Of a stretch of 13,498 nucleotides of DNA, positions 1 to 7,616 are shown one piece after another. Positions within the stretch are counted from its first letter, which is position 1, and every line of letters begins with the position of its first letter. The DNA is taken from contig SLFV01000511.1 in NCBI GenBank assembly GCA_007124075.1, positions 1 through 13,498 of the forward strand. Direction: 5' to 3'. The notes below the pieces were generated by a model. That model did not search any database. It saw nothing but the letters and a program-made list of their open reading frames with translations, and was not told the origin of the DNA. The translations under genes were made by a program, and so were the position numbers. This stretch comes from Roseimaritima sp. (lineage in GTDB: Bacteria; Planctomycetota; Planctomycetia; Pirellulales; Pirellulaceae).

Positions 1-2
1 AG

Positions 3-254
3 GAAATGATTGCCGACGTGAAAGCGATTGCGAACGCGGAAGCGATTGCAGACGTGGAAGCGATTGCAGACGTGGAAGCGATTGCAGACGTGGAAATGGT
101 TGCGGACGCGGAAGCGATAGCCGACGTGAAAGCGGTTGCAGATGAGGAAGCGACTGCAGACGTGGAAGCGATTGCAGACGCGGAAGCGACTGCAGACGCG
201 GAAGCGACTGCAGACGCGGAGGCGGTTGCCGACGTGCAAGCGATTGCGTCGGTA
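3..254 (+). repeat. 14 tandem 18-bp coding repeats (hexapeptide E-A-I-A-D-V)
   Basis: Counting codons from position 3 gives 14 consecutive 18-bp units. Units 3-5 (39-92) are identical copies of GAAGCGATTGCAGACGTG. Units 11-12 (183-218) are identical copies of GAAGCGACTGCAGACGCG. Variation is confined to a few codon positions (GAA/AAA, GCG/ATG, ATT/ACT/GTT, GTG/GCG). Because the unit is a multiple of three, copy-number change keeps the reading frame. The array probably starts upstream of the window. Confidence 0.9.
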
Positions 255-800
255 GTGGTGCCAGTGGAGTGCCTGCTGGATGACCTACGTTGGCACCTTG
301 CGGAATATACGCTTACCCAGCCCCAGGATTCCCTTGTGTCGGCCTTGGCTTGGGCGCGATCAAGCGGCCTGCGGATTTTAGCTGCTCCGACACAATTGCA
401 CGCATGGACGGTTCGTACCGCCAAAGCACTGCCGATCCAGCCGGTCAACGTCCCCCGAGCGGCTCCCCTTCAGCCCGCGGAACGGGAGAATCCCGATTTC
501 GTCGAACAATTCGCGGAAACTGCGGTAGCAGATGACCTGCTGCTGGAACCTTGCCACCCGCTCGACATTGGGCCGGCCGACGACACCCCCGGTGCCGAAA
601 AGGCGACAGCCGTCGCAGCACAGGAACTGCCGCAGCCAGAAATTGACAAGCCGACTTCCCCGCCGTTACATTTGATCGGCAACGACCCCCCCGTCGACAC
701 GGACTTAGCTGAGCTATTGGAGTTCGTCCGCAGGCTCACCCAACCGGTTTACGGCAGAATGGCCCGAGGGTATCGCGACCTGGACTCCATCCAGCGATAG
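3..800 (+). CDS. Hexapeptide-repeat protein of unknown function (5' end outside window)
   Basis: The frame is open through the left edge of the window, so the true start probably lies upstream; the first in-window ATG (6) sits inside a repeat and is unlikely to be the initiator. The visible part is about 265 residues. Residues encoded by 3-254 are 14 tandem hexapeptides with consensus E-A-(I/T/V)-A-D-(V/A). The rest is a non-repetitive region containing LLDDLRWHLAEYTLTQPQ and a proline/acid-rich stretch, ending in a basic segment (EFVRRLTQPVYGRMARGYRD). No catalytic motif or membrane span is visible in this part, and I do not recognise the family. The uninterrupted frame with high-GC codons supports real coding. 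The gene ends about 70 bp before a strong hairpin. Confidence 0.6.
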   Translation, partial: EMIADVKAIANAEAIADVEAIADVEAIADVEMVADAEAIADVKAVADEEATADVEAIADAEATADAEATADAEAVADVQAIASVVVPVECLLDDLRWHLAEYTLTQPQDSLVSALAWARSSGLRILAAPTQLHAWTVRTAKALPIQPVNVPRAAPLQPAERENPDFVEQFAETAVADDLLLEPCHPLDIGPADDTPGAEKATAVAAQELPQPEIDKPTSPPLHLIGNDPPVDTDLAELLEFVRRLTQPVYGRMARGYRDLDSIQR

Positions 801-872
801 GCAAGGGATTTCCGGTCCTCGGGGTGACTGCAGTCAATCCCGACGGCCAGAAACAGAACACAGCCCGCGCCC

Positions 873-917
873 CCCCGGTTGTCTCGCTCAGGCATCCGCT
901 CAGCAAGACAACCGGGG
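873..917. terminator. Hairpin, possible terminator of the repeat-protein gene
   Basis: A perfect 12-bp stem pairs CCCCGGTTGTCT (873-884) with AGACAACCGGGG (906-917). It extends inward by 3 bp after one mismatch. No T-tract follows, so it would be a structural or Rho-assisted terminator, or an mRNA-stabilising hairpin, rather than a classical intrinsic terminator. Confidence 0.5.
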
Positions 918-979
918 AGCGAAACTAACGTTCCACGAACCGAATCCCGATTTTTCGCAACGCTCGTTGATTTTATCCA

Positions 980-1008
980 TTGCTTGAAACCGTCGAGCAA
1001 ATTAAATT
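980..1008 (+). promoter_or_regulatory. Possible sigma-70-like promoter for ilvB
   Basis: TTGCTT (980-985), a 17-bp spacer and TAAATT (1003-1008) resemble a -35/-10 pair, about 140 bp upstream of the start. The match is moderate, and planctomycete promoters are poorly defined. Confidence 0.25.
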
Positions 1009-1148
1009 CTGTGGCTAATTATTTTCTCATCAGCGTTTAACGGTTGTCCTCCGCGTGTTTTTGCGTGTTTAAAAGGGGAGCCAGCAACGGCTGAATCCGT
1101 TAGTTAGCAAAAATCCTTTATCCTCCCAACTACGAAGTGACCAATCAC

Positions 1149-2924
1149 ATGAGCCCTACGAAAGCCGTAACCGAAACCAAGCTGATGACTGGAGCGGACA
1201 TCCTGGTCAAATCGCTGGTCGATCACGGCGTCGAGGTATTGTTCGCCTATCCGGGCGGGTGCAGCATGCCAATGCATCAAGCGTTGACGCGTTATGGCAA
1301 TTCGTTGCGTACGATTTTACCGCGTCACGAGCAGGGAGGGGCGTTTGCGGCTCAGGGGTACGCTCGCAGTACGGGCAAAGTCGGGGTCGTGATGGCGACC
1401 AGTGGCCCAGGTGCAACCAACTTAGTCACTGCGATCGCCGATGCGAAACTGGACAGCGTTCCCCTGGTTTGTATTACGGGGCAAGTCCCCACGGGTGTCA
1501 TTGGCACTGACGCATTCCAGGAGACGCCGATGGTCGAGGTGTGTCGTGGCATCACGAAGCATCATTACTTGGTCACCGACGTTAGCGATCTGCCCCGCGT
1601 CATGAAGGAGGCTTTTCACGTCGCTTCGACCGGACGTCAGGGGCCGGTGTTGGTCGATATGCCTAAGGATATTCAGTTATCCAGCACGACCGTCGGTCAA
1701 AACATTGAGATGGACCTGCCCGGTTACCGACCGCTACCCACGGAGGTGGCGGCGGAAAAGATCAAACAGATGGCAGCCGCCATCCGCAGGTCTCGACGCC
1801 CGATGATCTACGCCGGTGGCGGGGTCATCAGCGGAAACGCGGGTGACGAGTTATTGCAACTGGTTGAAAAGACCGGGATTCCCATCACGACCACCGTCAT
1901 GGGTCTGGGGGCCTTTCCGGCGGATCACTTGCTGTCGATGGACATGCTGGGAATGCATGGTTCAGCATACGCGAATTACGCGGTCCGCGATTGTGATTTG
2001 CTGATCGCGTTGGGCGTCCGGTTTGACGATCGCGTTACGGGAAAAGTCGAAGCTTTCGCCAAAGAAGCGAAAATTATCCACGTGGACCTGGATCCATCGG
2101 AAATTAACAAAATCAAGGCGGCTCACATTCCGGTCTGCGGAAATGTCCGGGAGGTTCTGCATGAACTCAATGCGATCGTGGAGCCTCCCGAAGACATTTC
2201 CGAATGGGTGCAGCATTGCATGGAATTGAAACAAAAACACCCCTTTACCTACGACCAATCCTTTGATGGGATTTTGCAACAGCATGCGATCGCCGAACTG
2301 TGCAATTTGACCCGTGAACGGGAAACCTACATTACCGTGGGCGTGGGGCAGCATCAGATGTGGGCGGCGCAGTTTTACAAATTCCGCAAACCGCGAACTT
2401 GGCTTAGCAGCAGCGGCCTAGGGACGATGGGGTTCGGTTTGCCAGCAGCAATGGGGGTCCAATCTGCACATCCCAATGCGCTTGTGGTGGACATCGATGG
2501 CGACGGCAGTTTCCAGATGAACATCCAGGAGTTGGCGACTTGCTTCTGCGAGGAGTTACCTGTGAAGGTATTGCTGCTAAACAACCAACACCTGGGCATG
2601 GTGGTGCAGTGGGAGGACCGTTTCATGGATCGCAACCGAGCACACACCTACCTGGGCCCCATTCATCACGAAGAAGCCAAAGGACGCAGCGACGCGGATA
2701 AATTCGCATACGCGGAAAACCGGTACCCCGACTTTGTCGCGATCGCCAAAGGGTACGGCTGCGGCGCTGCAACGGTCCGCAGCAAGGCTGACCTGAGGGA
2801 AGCTTTGACGGAGATGATCGAGCATCCCGGGCCTTTTGTTTTGGACGTTCAGGTTCCGTATCAGGAGCATGTCTTGCCGATGATCCCCAGTGGACATACC
2901 GTTGATGATATGATCTTGCAGTGA
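1149..2924 (+). CDS. ilvB: Acetolactate synthase (AHAS), large catalytic subunit
   Basis: This cytoplasmic ThDP-, Mg- and FAD-dependent enzyme condenses two pyruvates to 2-acetolactate, or pyruvate with 2-oxobutyrate, the first common step of valine, leucine and isoleucine synthesis. The product has 591 aa from ATG 1149. The N-terminal PYR domain has FAYPGG and the catalytic glutamate in RHEQGG (E61), followed by SGPGATN. The ThDP/Mg motif GDGS starts at residue 451 and ends with NN (478-479), followed by [12 protein letters not shown]. The terminal HVLPMIPSG is typical of biosynthetic AHAS. A GTG at 1137 is an in-frame alternative; neither start has a good ribosome binding site. Compared with the usual spacing between HTYLG and PDF, there is an extra charged segment (about residues 505-526). 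No ilvN regulatory subunit or ilvC follows; the next gene is rplY. Confidence 0.95.
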   Translation: MSPTKAVTETKLMTGADILVKSLVDHGVEVLFAYPGGCSMPMHQALTRYGNSLRTILPRHEQGGAFAAQGYARSTGKVGVVMATSGPGATNLVTAIADAKLDSVPLVCITGQVPTGVIGTDAFQETPMVEVCRGITKHHYLVTDVSDLPRVMKEAFHVASTGRQGPVLVDMPKDIQLSSTTVGQNIEMDLPGYRPLPTEVAAEKIKQMAAAIRRSRRPMIYAGGGVISGNAGDELLQLVEKTGIPITTTVMGLGAFPADHLLSMDMLGMHGSAYANYAVRDCDLLIALGVRFDDRVTGKVEAFAKEAKIIHVDLDPSEINKIKAAHIPVCGNVREVLHELNAIVEPPEDISEWVQHCMELKQKHPFTYDQSFDGILQQHAIAELCNLTRERETYITVGVGQHQMWAAQFYKFRKPRTWLSSSGLGTMGFGLPAAMGVQSAHPNALVVDIDGDGSFQMNIQELATCFCEELPVKVLLLNNQHLGMVVQWEDRFMDRNRAHTYLGPIHHEEAKGRSDADKFAYAENRYPDFVAIAKGYGCGAATVRSKADLREALTEMIEHPGPFVLDVQVPYQEHVLPMIPSGHTVDDMILQ

Positions 2925-2939
2925 TCCTGTGGCATCGCT

Positions 2940-2969
2940 GATTCGTTGGGCTTGCACACCTAGCGAATC
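2940..2969 (+). terminator. Hairpin after ilvB, possible terminator
   Basis: GATTCGTTGGG (2940-2950) pairs with CCTAGCGAATC (2959-2969) as an 11-bp stem with two G-U wobbles and an 8-nt loop, 15 bp after the ilvB stop. No U-tract follows, so termination is uncertain. It would separate ilvB from rplY. Confidence 0.4.
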
Positions 2970-3031
2970 TTGGCATACTACTCGGCTTCAAAGCGAATTG
3001 CTTGGTCCAAAAATGAGATGCGGTGACGAAG

Positions 3032-3625
3032 ATGTCTGAACTATTATTGAATGTTGAAAAACGAGAACAACTTGGAACTGCTGCGACGCAGAAATTTCGC
3101 CGGCAGGGCTTGATCCCCGCAGTTTTATATGGTCACGGGATGCCTACTGAGCACTTGCTGGTTAACAAGTCCGAGCTGATGTCGTTTTTTCGGCAGCACG
3201 GAAAAGCCGTTCGGCTGCAAGGGGCAATCGCTGACACTGCAATCGTCAACGATGTGCAATGGGATCCTCTGGGGATTCATGTTTTGCATTTCGACCTTTT
3301 GCGAGCAAACCTTAGCGAGGAAGTGGAGGTGACCGTTCCGGTGCATCTTCATGGTGAAGCTCCTGGGACCCACGAAGGGGGTATTCTGATCGAGAATGTT
3401 CGTGAGGTGCAGGTTCGTTGTTCGGCTGGCAGCATTCCAGAGTCGCTTGGTTTGTCGATCAGCAGTCTGCACGCCGGAGAAAATGCGACCGCAGCCGAAC
3501 TGGAAATTCCGCAAGGCGTGACCCTGGTGACGGATCCAGAAACCGTTCTCGTAAGCGTGGAAGCCCCTCGCGGTGCCGCAAAGCAAGCCGCGGATGAGGA
3601 AACGAACGGAGAGGAAGAGGCTTAA
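3032..3625 (+). CDS. rplY: Large-subunit ribosomal protein bL25 (TL5/Ctc type)
   Basis: This protein binds 5S rRNA in the 50S subunit. The long form with a C-terminal domain is the Ctc/TL5 type. The product has 197 aa from ATG 3032; a GTG at 3023 would add three residues. The N-terminal 5S-binding domain (about 1-95) carries LNVEKREQLGT, RRQGLIPAVLYG and FDLLRANLSEEVEVTVPVHL. The C-terminal domain (about 96-180) carries GEAPGTHEGGIL and the family signature S-I-P-E-S-L. The protein ends in an acidic tail rich in Glu. In many bacteria rplY sits next to pth, but here it is followed by a convergent PAP2 gene, so the usual partner is absent. Confidence 0.93.
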   Translation: MSELLLNVEKREQLGTAATQKFRRQGLIPAVLYGHGMPTEHLLVNKSELMSFFRQHGKAVRLQGAIADTAIVNDVQWDPLGIHVLHFDLLRANLSEEVEVTVPVHLHGEAPGTHEGGILIENVREVQVRCSAGSIPESLGLSISSLHAGENATAAELEIPQGVTLVTDPETVLVSVEAPRGAAKQAADEETNGEEEA

Positions 3626-3661
3626 CTGCCTGCCGAACCATTCTCTCGCCTCCAATGCAAA

Positions 3662-3689
3662 TGGCTCTGATGCACTGGCTCTGATGCAC
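3662..3689. repeat. Two tandem copies of a 14-bp repeat
   Basis: TGGCTCTGATGCAC occurs at 3662-3675 and again immediately at 3676-3689. It lies in the convergent spacer between rplY and the PAP2 gene, and its second copy runs into a palindrome. Confidence 0.85.
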
Positions 3690-3702
3690 TGGCCCAGTGC
3701 AT
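3684..3702. terminator. Palindrome between convergent genes
   Basis: ATGCACTGG-C-CCAGTGCAT is a near-perfect palindrome centred on 3693, about 60 bp after the rplY stop and 50 bp beyond the PAP2 stop. It could act as a bidirectional terminator. A second small palindrome (TGCGCTTGCGCA, 3703-3714) follows. No T-tract is present on either strand. Confidence 0.35.
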
Positions 3703-3730
3703 TGCGCTTGCGCATCCACTTGAGGGACGA

Positions 3731-3762
3731 CGGGCAAGCCTGCGTCGGCTTCAGGCTGCCCG
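3731..3762 (-). terminator. Hairpin spanning the stop codon of the PAP2 gene
   Basis: CGGGCAAGCCT (3731-3741) pairs with AGGCTGCCCG (3753-3762) with one bulged A, giving a GC-rich 10-bp stem. Its 3' arm overlaps the TGA of the minus-strand gene (3751-3753). It may protect the transcript end or contribute to termination; there is no U-tract. Confidence 0.3.
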
Positions 3763-4527
3763 GTCTAGCGAGCCTTGCGGCACGTTCATCGGTCGCGCTT
3801 CCGCCTGCGTTTCAATCGGATCAAAAACGACGCCCAATAGCCTTGGGTGCAGGCAAACGAAGCACCAAAACAATCCGATCGCGACTCCCCCGAGGACATC
3901 GCTGCAAAAATGCGCGTTGCCCATCATTCTTTCCAGCATGGTCAAGATCGCCAATCCGGCGAAAAGATAACGACCTCGCGGGAAAATAAGGATCAAACCA
4001 ACCGTAAGCGCAAGCGCCGTAGCCATGTCCGCACTGGGGAATGCTCGGGTGCCTGAATCCAGCAACGCGGCCTGCTCCAGCTTCCAGTCAAATCGCCATA
4101 ACCATGCCGCATTGGCATCGGCGAACTGCAAATTCAGTTGATTGGGACGCGGCCGGAGCACAAACATCTTGGTGATTGTTGCACAGGCACTGGCACCCAT
4201 CGCCATGGTAGCCAGCCGGGGGACCCGCCAGCGTTGCTTGGGGGCTAAGGCCAGGATCGCAAGCACGACAAATAAGACACCAGCACCATTGGAATACACC
4301 TCGGACAACCGAATGGTCTTGGCGATATCGCCGGGCAGCGGGCTTGTGGCAAACCATCGCGCAAGCGAAACATCGATCAGCGTCACCACGGGAACCAACA
4401 TCCACGCGAATGCGGAATAACCGGCCATGCTTCTTTCTACCCCGGCAGCGGTGCTCCGTGACACCGAAGACGTACCGAATAACTGCAATTTCTTCTTTGC
4501 AGTCGTTACCTGAATGTGTGCATCCAT
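3751..4527 (-). CDS. PAP2-family membrane phosphatase with altered motif 2
   Basis: This is probably an integral inner-membrane phosphatase of the PAP2/PgpB superfamily, which removes phosphate from lipid phosphates such as phosphatidate or undecaprenyl diphosphate. The product has 258 aa from the ATG at 4527, chosen because GGGAAG lies about 9 nt upstream. ATG 4572 would add 15 residues and has no ribosome binding site. About five or six hydrophobic segments are visible. Motif 1 K-x6-RP is present (K120, R127-P128), and motif 3 R-x5-H-x3-D is present (R200, H206, D210). Motif 2, normally PSGH, reads PSAD (164-167), so the usual histidine is aspartate. The motif 3 histidine nucleophile is kept, so activity is possible but unproven. 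Its substrate cannot be told from context. Confidence 0.8.
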   Translation of the reverse strand: MDAHIQVTTAKKKLQLFGTSSVSRSTAAGVERSMAGYSAFAWMLVPVVTLIDVSLARWFATSPLPGDIAKTIRLSEVYSNGAGVLFVVLAILALAPKQRWRVPRLATMAMGASACATITKMFVLRPRPNQLNLQFADANAAWLWRFDWKLEQAALLDSGTRAFPSADMATALALTVGLILIFPRGRYLFAGLAILTMLERMMGNAHFCSDVLGGVAIGLFWCFVCLHPRLLGVVFDPIETQAEARPMNVPQGSLDRAA

Positions 4528-4710
4528 GTAATGTTGCTTCCCTGCTGTGCGACAAAACCTGGCCTGCGTCATGCAACGGGCAGCATCGCGTTTGTGTGTT
4601 TACCATAACCAGCACACCTCGCAAAAGCCCGATTGGCGGTTGCCAAGCCAAAAACATGGCCAAACGCACACTGCCCTGCTTGTACGAAGGTTGATCTGCT
4701 CTTGATTTGG

Positions 4711-4754
4711 AAAAAACGGCAGAGAAGCACCAAACCCCGTGTTCCCTGCCGTTT
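4711..4754 (-). terminator. Minus-strand intrinsic-terminator-like hairpin upstream of the PAP2 gene
   Basis: A 13-bp stem with one mismatch (4714-4726 with 4742-4754) has an inner CAC/GTG extension. Read on the minus strand it ends in a run of six T. No minus-strand gene ends just before it, and it lies about 190 nt upstream of the PAP2 start. It could therefore be a leader attenuator of PAP2 or the terminator of an unannotated antisense or small RNA. Confidence 0.4.
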
Positions 4755-5068
4755 AGGCTCTATTGGATCCGCGAGAATCTTTTCGCAGACCAACACTCAA
4801 ATCCCCACAAGAGTGCTTGTCTGCCGAACCTGTTGAGCGACGATTTTGCAACTACGCAAAATCACCGGCCTTTACTGCATCGGCATCAGGTTGGGAAAAT
4901 CCCAGTCGAAATAGGAACAGCGATCACTCGTCCTGTACCAACGGCATCAACTTTAATGCCTGTGCCGGTTGCAGGAAGTGAAAGGGCTTATGCCCCATTC
5001 TTAACGTCCCCTTGCCCGTCCAGCGGAGGCGAAACAAACACGTTAAATGAAAGTTACCACTTAGCGTC

Positions 5069-5097
5069 TTTAGATCGGTGCAAGCATCGATTAGAAT
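5069..5097 (+). promoter_or_regulatory. Possible promoter for the DUF6807-purN pair
   Basis: TTTAGA (5069-5074), a 17-bp spacer and TAGAAT (5092-5097) resemble a sigma-70-type promoter. They lie 45 bp upstream of the ATG at 5142. Confidence 0.35.
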
Positions 5098-5141
5098 GCC
5101 TGTGTTTGAATTATTTAACCAGCAAAAAAGGTAAGCATTAC

Positions 5142-6119
5142 ATGAGCACTCGACTTGGCATCGGACTTGGTTGTGTCATCTCCATGGCACTTGGACTCGT
5201 TCTGCCGGCGGCGGCGGAGGAGTTCGCTTGGCATACCGACCAGGAAGCAGGCGTCAGCAAACTGACGTTTGGTGACAAATTGGTTCTGAAATACATGTTT
5301 GCCTACGATCCCTCGACCAAGGATAGTTTGCACGATACCTACAAAGTTTACCATCATGTTTACGGACCGGGCTCGGGCGAGCTCATTACCAAGGGCCCTG
5401 GCGGGTTGTACACCCATCATCGCGGGATGTACGTTGGCTGGAATAAAACTCAGGTCGAAGGTGGTAAAACCTACGATTTCTGGCATTGCAAGGACGGCGC
5501 ACACCTGCTGCACGTCGCCTTTGTGGAACAGGTTGCGACAGCAGATCGTGCCAGCATGACAAGCGAGATCCATTGGAATAGCGCTGCGGGCGATCCCATT
5601 GTGCGGGAACTACGAACGGTGACCGTGCATCCCGAACCAGGGATGCAGGCCTATCGGATTGACTGGAGTTCGAAGCTGGAATCCAAGGCGGGTAACCTGA
5701 CGCTGACCGGTGATCGGCAGCATGCAGGGTTCCAGTTCCGTGCCGCGCAAGAGGTTGCTGAAACCAATGGAGCCCGGTTCATTCGTCCCGCGAATGCACC
5801 ACAAGCGGCTGAAGCGATTCAGGTGGGCGATGCCGGTGATCCGCCGGCGCATATCAATTTCGAATGGTTTGCCCAGACCTTCGAAGTCGGTGGCAAACGC
5901 TACACCGTGGAGTACTTTGACAATCCTCAATTGCCCAAGCCTTCGTTATTCTCCGAACGACCTTACGGCCGGTTTGGAACATTCTTTACGACAAAACTGG
6001 GGTCTGATCAGCCGCTGCATTTGCAGTACCGATTGATCGTTAGTGAAGGAGACGCCCCCGCGGTCAAAGAGATTCAGTCTAGATATGACGCATTCGTCAA
6101 GGATTTGGCGAATCAATAG
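5142..6119 (+). CDS. Secreted DUF6807 (PmoA-like) protein
   Basis: The product has 325 aa. It starts at ATG 5142 after AAAAGGTAAG, the best ribosome binding site in this frame, and has a clear signal peptide (hydrophobic GIGLGCVISMALGLVLPAAA, likely cleavage after A25), so it acts outside the cytoplasm. The mature part matches the family Pfam has called PmoA and now DUF6807: the early segment with YHHVYGPGSGELITKGPGG, the conserved THHRGMYVGW (91-100), YDFWHC, and a C-terminal YGRFG (275-279). Despite the old name, there is no evidence of methane oxidation; members are common in planctomycetes and often sit near carbohydrate-related genes. The biochemical role is unknown. The conserved His pair and Arg in THHRG suggest a binding site (inference). 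It precedes purN by 21 bp, so co-transcription is likely. Confidence 0.85.
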   Translation: MSTRLGIGLGCVISMALGLVLPAAAEEFAWHTDQEAGVSKLTFGDKLVLKYMFAYDPSTKDSLHDTYKVYHHVYGPGSGELITKGPGGLYTHHRGMYVGWNKTQVEGGKTYDFWHCKDGAHLLHVAFVEQVATADRASMTSEIHWNSAAGDPIVRELRTVTVHPEPGMQAYRIDWSSKLESKAGNLTLTGDRQHAGFQFRAAQEVAETNGARFIRPANAPQAAEAIQVGDAGDPPAHINFEWFAQTFEVGGKRYTVEYFDNPQLPKPSLFSERPYGRFGTFFTTKLGSDQPLHLQYRLIVSEGDAPAVKEIQSRYDAFVKDLANQ

Positions 6120-6140
6120 GACATTAGAAAGCCGCGTCTA

Positions 6141-6734
6141 ATGGACCAACCGTTACCGATCGCCGTGTTTCTTTCGGGCAGTGGCCGGACGCTAAGAAAC
6201 CTGATCCAACACCAGCGGAATCACAACCTACCGGTAGAGATTCGGCTGGTGATCAGTAGCTCCGCGACCGCAGGTGGCTTGCAAATCGCGGCCGATGCAG
6301 GGATTCCGTCGTTAGTGGTACGCAAAGGCGAACATCCTGATGCCAGCGTTTACTGTCAAGCAATGTTCCAGCCTTGTCGCCAAGCCGGAATCGAACTTGT
6401 GGTGATGGCGGGTTTTTTGAATCATGTCCTGATTCCCGATGATTTTTTCCGTCGGGTAATCAACATTCATCCATCGCTGATTCCTGCGTTTTGTGGGCAG
6501 GGGATGTATGGCACTTTGGTCCACCAGGCCGTTGTCAAGAAGGGGGTTCAGGTAACCGGGTGCACTGTGCACTATGTTGACAACATTTACGATAACGGAC
6601 CCATTATGCTCCAGCGTTGGTGCCCCGTTCTTGCCAGCGATACCCCTGAAACGGTTGCAAAACGGGTATTTGAGTTGGAATGTGAGGCGCTGCCAACCGC
6701 GATCAAATCGATTTGCGAGACCGCTCAGGCCTAA
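6141..6734 (+). CDS. purN: Phosphoribosylglycinamide formyltransferase (GAR transformylase)
   Basis: This cytoplasmic enzyme transfers the formyl group from 10-formyl-tetrahydrofolate to GAR in step 3 of purine synthesis. The product has 197 aa, close to the family norm of about 200. The catalytic Asn-His pair is in INIHPSLIP (N108, H110). The catalytic Asp is in YDNGPIMLQ (D151), preceded by the family block GCTVHYV. The N-terminal phosphate-binding loop is FLSGSGRTLRNL, where enterobacterial enzymes have SGNGSNLQ. Start ATG 6141 has only a weak ribosome binding site. It follows the DUF6807 gene closely but has no obvious functional link to it. Confidence 0.93.
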   Translation: MDQPLPIAVFLSGSGRTLRNLIQHQRNHNLPVEIRLVISSSATAGGLQIAADAGIPSLVVRKGEHPDASVYCQAMFQPCRQAGIELVVMAGFLNHVLIPDDFFRRVINIHPSLIPAFCGQGMYGTLVHQAVVKKGVQVTGCTVHYVDNIYDNGPIMLQRWCPVLASDTPETVAKRVFELECEALPTAIKSICETAQA

Positions 6735-6801
6735 CCTTGCAGCAAACCTGGCACACCGACAAAAGACACGGGATCACGGATTTTCCGATCAGATGCTCGG
6801 A

Positions 6802-7563
6802 TCAATCATCCATTGGAAAGTCTTCCAAATCAACTTTGCGAAAATTAGCCATCTGAGATCCGATCCGCTGAATTGCTTGGCGGTCCAAATCGCCTAGTCT
6901 CTCAATCAGAAGATGATGCGCGCGATAGCTCTGCTTGTTGCGCCCTTCCTCGATCGTCAGCACCAGATCCAGGGGCAAACGCCCTGCGGATGCGATGCTT
7001 TCCCCCAGTTTCATGCGTCCAAAGGGAGGTACACCCCGACGGTGCAACACGTTCATCCTGGCAGCCCACACCGAAAAATCGTGGAAAGCTATAGCGATTT
7101 CTGGATTGGTGACAGGTTGCGTCGTCACGTCGTAGCGACACGCACCAAACTGGACGCTGAATCGATCCTCAGCCTCCGCGACTTCTGCTTCCAGACCGAA
7201 CGATGCCGCGCGGTCGTGTTGCTGAGCCGCAACGGACAATTGTGCGGTAACATCAATCAAATGCTGCGTCGGTATTTCGGCCTGCACCTCCTGCTGTGAG
7301 TGAAGCAAAATGACTCGCTGACGAAACGGATCGAACACCGTGTTAACACTGCCCCCGTTTTCGAAGAAGTCGTACACGACCCCTGAATGGAATAGAATCT
7401 TGTGACGCGAAACAGGCGTCCCCGATGGTTCGTGGTATATTTCGGTTTCTATGCGAAACGAAGGGCCCACAGGCACCGTCGTTTCCGCGGGGGCTTGCTG
7501 CAGCGTCAACACTACGATCAACAGCAAGGACGAAAATGCCCATCGACTCTGATTCCAGCACAT
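6802..7563 (-). CDS. Secreted protein of unknown function
   Basis: The product has 253 aa. The frame is open further upstream, but ATG 7563 is chosen because GGGGAG lies 9 nt before it and a signal peptide starts there (SSLLLIVVLTLQQAPA, likely cleavage after A26). The mature part is rich in beta-strand-like alternation in its first half (FRIETEIYHEP, KILFHSGVVYDFF, FDPFRQRVILL), followed by an acidic helical stretch and a C-terminal helix-rich tail ending FPMDD. No catalytic motif is recognised and the family is unknown to me. A LolA-like or lipoprotein-carrier-type fold is one guess from the strand pattern, with low confidence. It is the last gene of a three-gene operon, 53 bp after the phospholipase-like gene, and converges on purN. 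Confidence 0.75.
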   Translation of the reverse strand: MCWNQSRWAFSSLLLIVVLTLQQAPAETTVPVGPSFRIETEIYHEPSGTPVSRHKILFHSGVVYDFFENGGSVNTVFDPFRQRVILLHSQQEVQAEIPTQHLIDVTAQLSVAAQQHDRAASFGLEAEVAEAEDRFSVQFGACRYDVTTQPVTNPEIAIAFHDFSVWAARMNVLHRRGVPPFGRMKLGESIASAGRLPLDLVLTIEEGRNKQSYRAHHLLIERLGDLDRQAIQRIGSQMANFRKVDLEDFPMDD

Positions 7564-7616
7564 GACACCATGCTCCCCATCGTTTGGCGGTTTCAGTTTC
7601 TGGTTCTGGCGGATCA

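Larger units (their letters stand above)
801..1148. other. Intergenic region before ilvB
   Basis: These 348 bp lie between the repeat-protein stop and the ilvB start and hold no convincing gene. They contain a hairpin (873-917) and a possible sigma-70-like promoter (980-1008). Nothing like a leader peptide rich in Leu/Val/Ile codons or a T-box was found, so classical attenuation of ilvB is not supported here. Confidence 0.6.
4528..5141. other. Gene-poor divergent intergenic region
   Basis: This region of about 600 bp lies between the PAP2 gene and the DUF6807 gene. A plus-strand frame runs open from 4707 into the downstream gene, but its product before 5142 looks non-coding (no domain, basic and Ser/Pro/His-rich), and a clear signal peptide starts at 5142. 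The supported content is one U-tract hairpin (4714-4754) and a promoter candidate (5069-5097). Confidence 0.6.

Noticed and set aside
3..254. CRISPR array or minisatellite without coding role
   Set aside because: Units are 18 bp with no spacers, stay in one frame, and continue into a long open frame.
3125..3715. Minus-strand 196-codon frame over rplY
   Set aside because: It is antisense to a clear bL25 gene and has no domain of its own.
4707..5141. N-terminal extension of the DUF6807 protein by 145 residues
   Set aside because: The extension is not protein-like, and a ribosome binding site and signal peptide occur at 5142.
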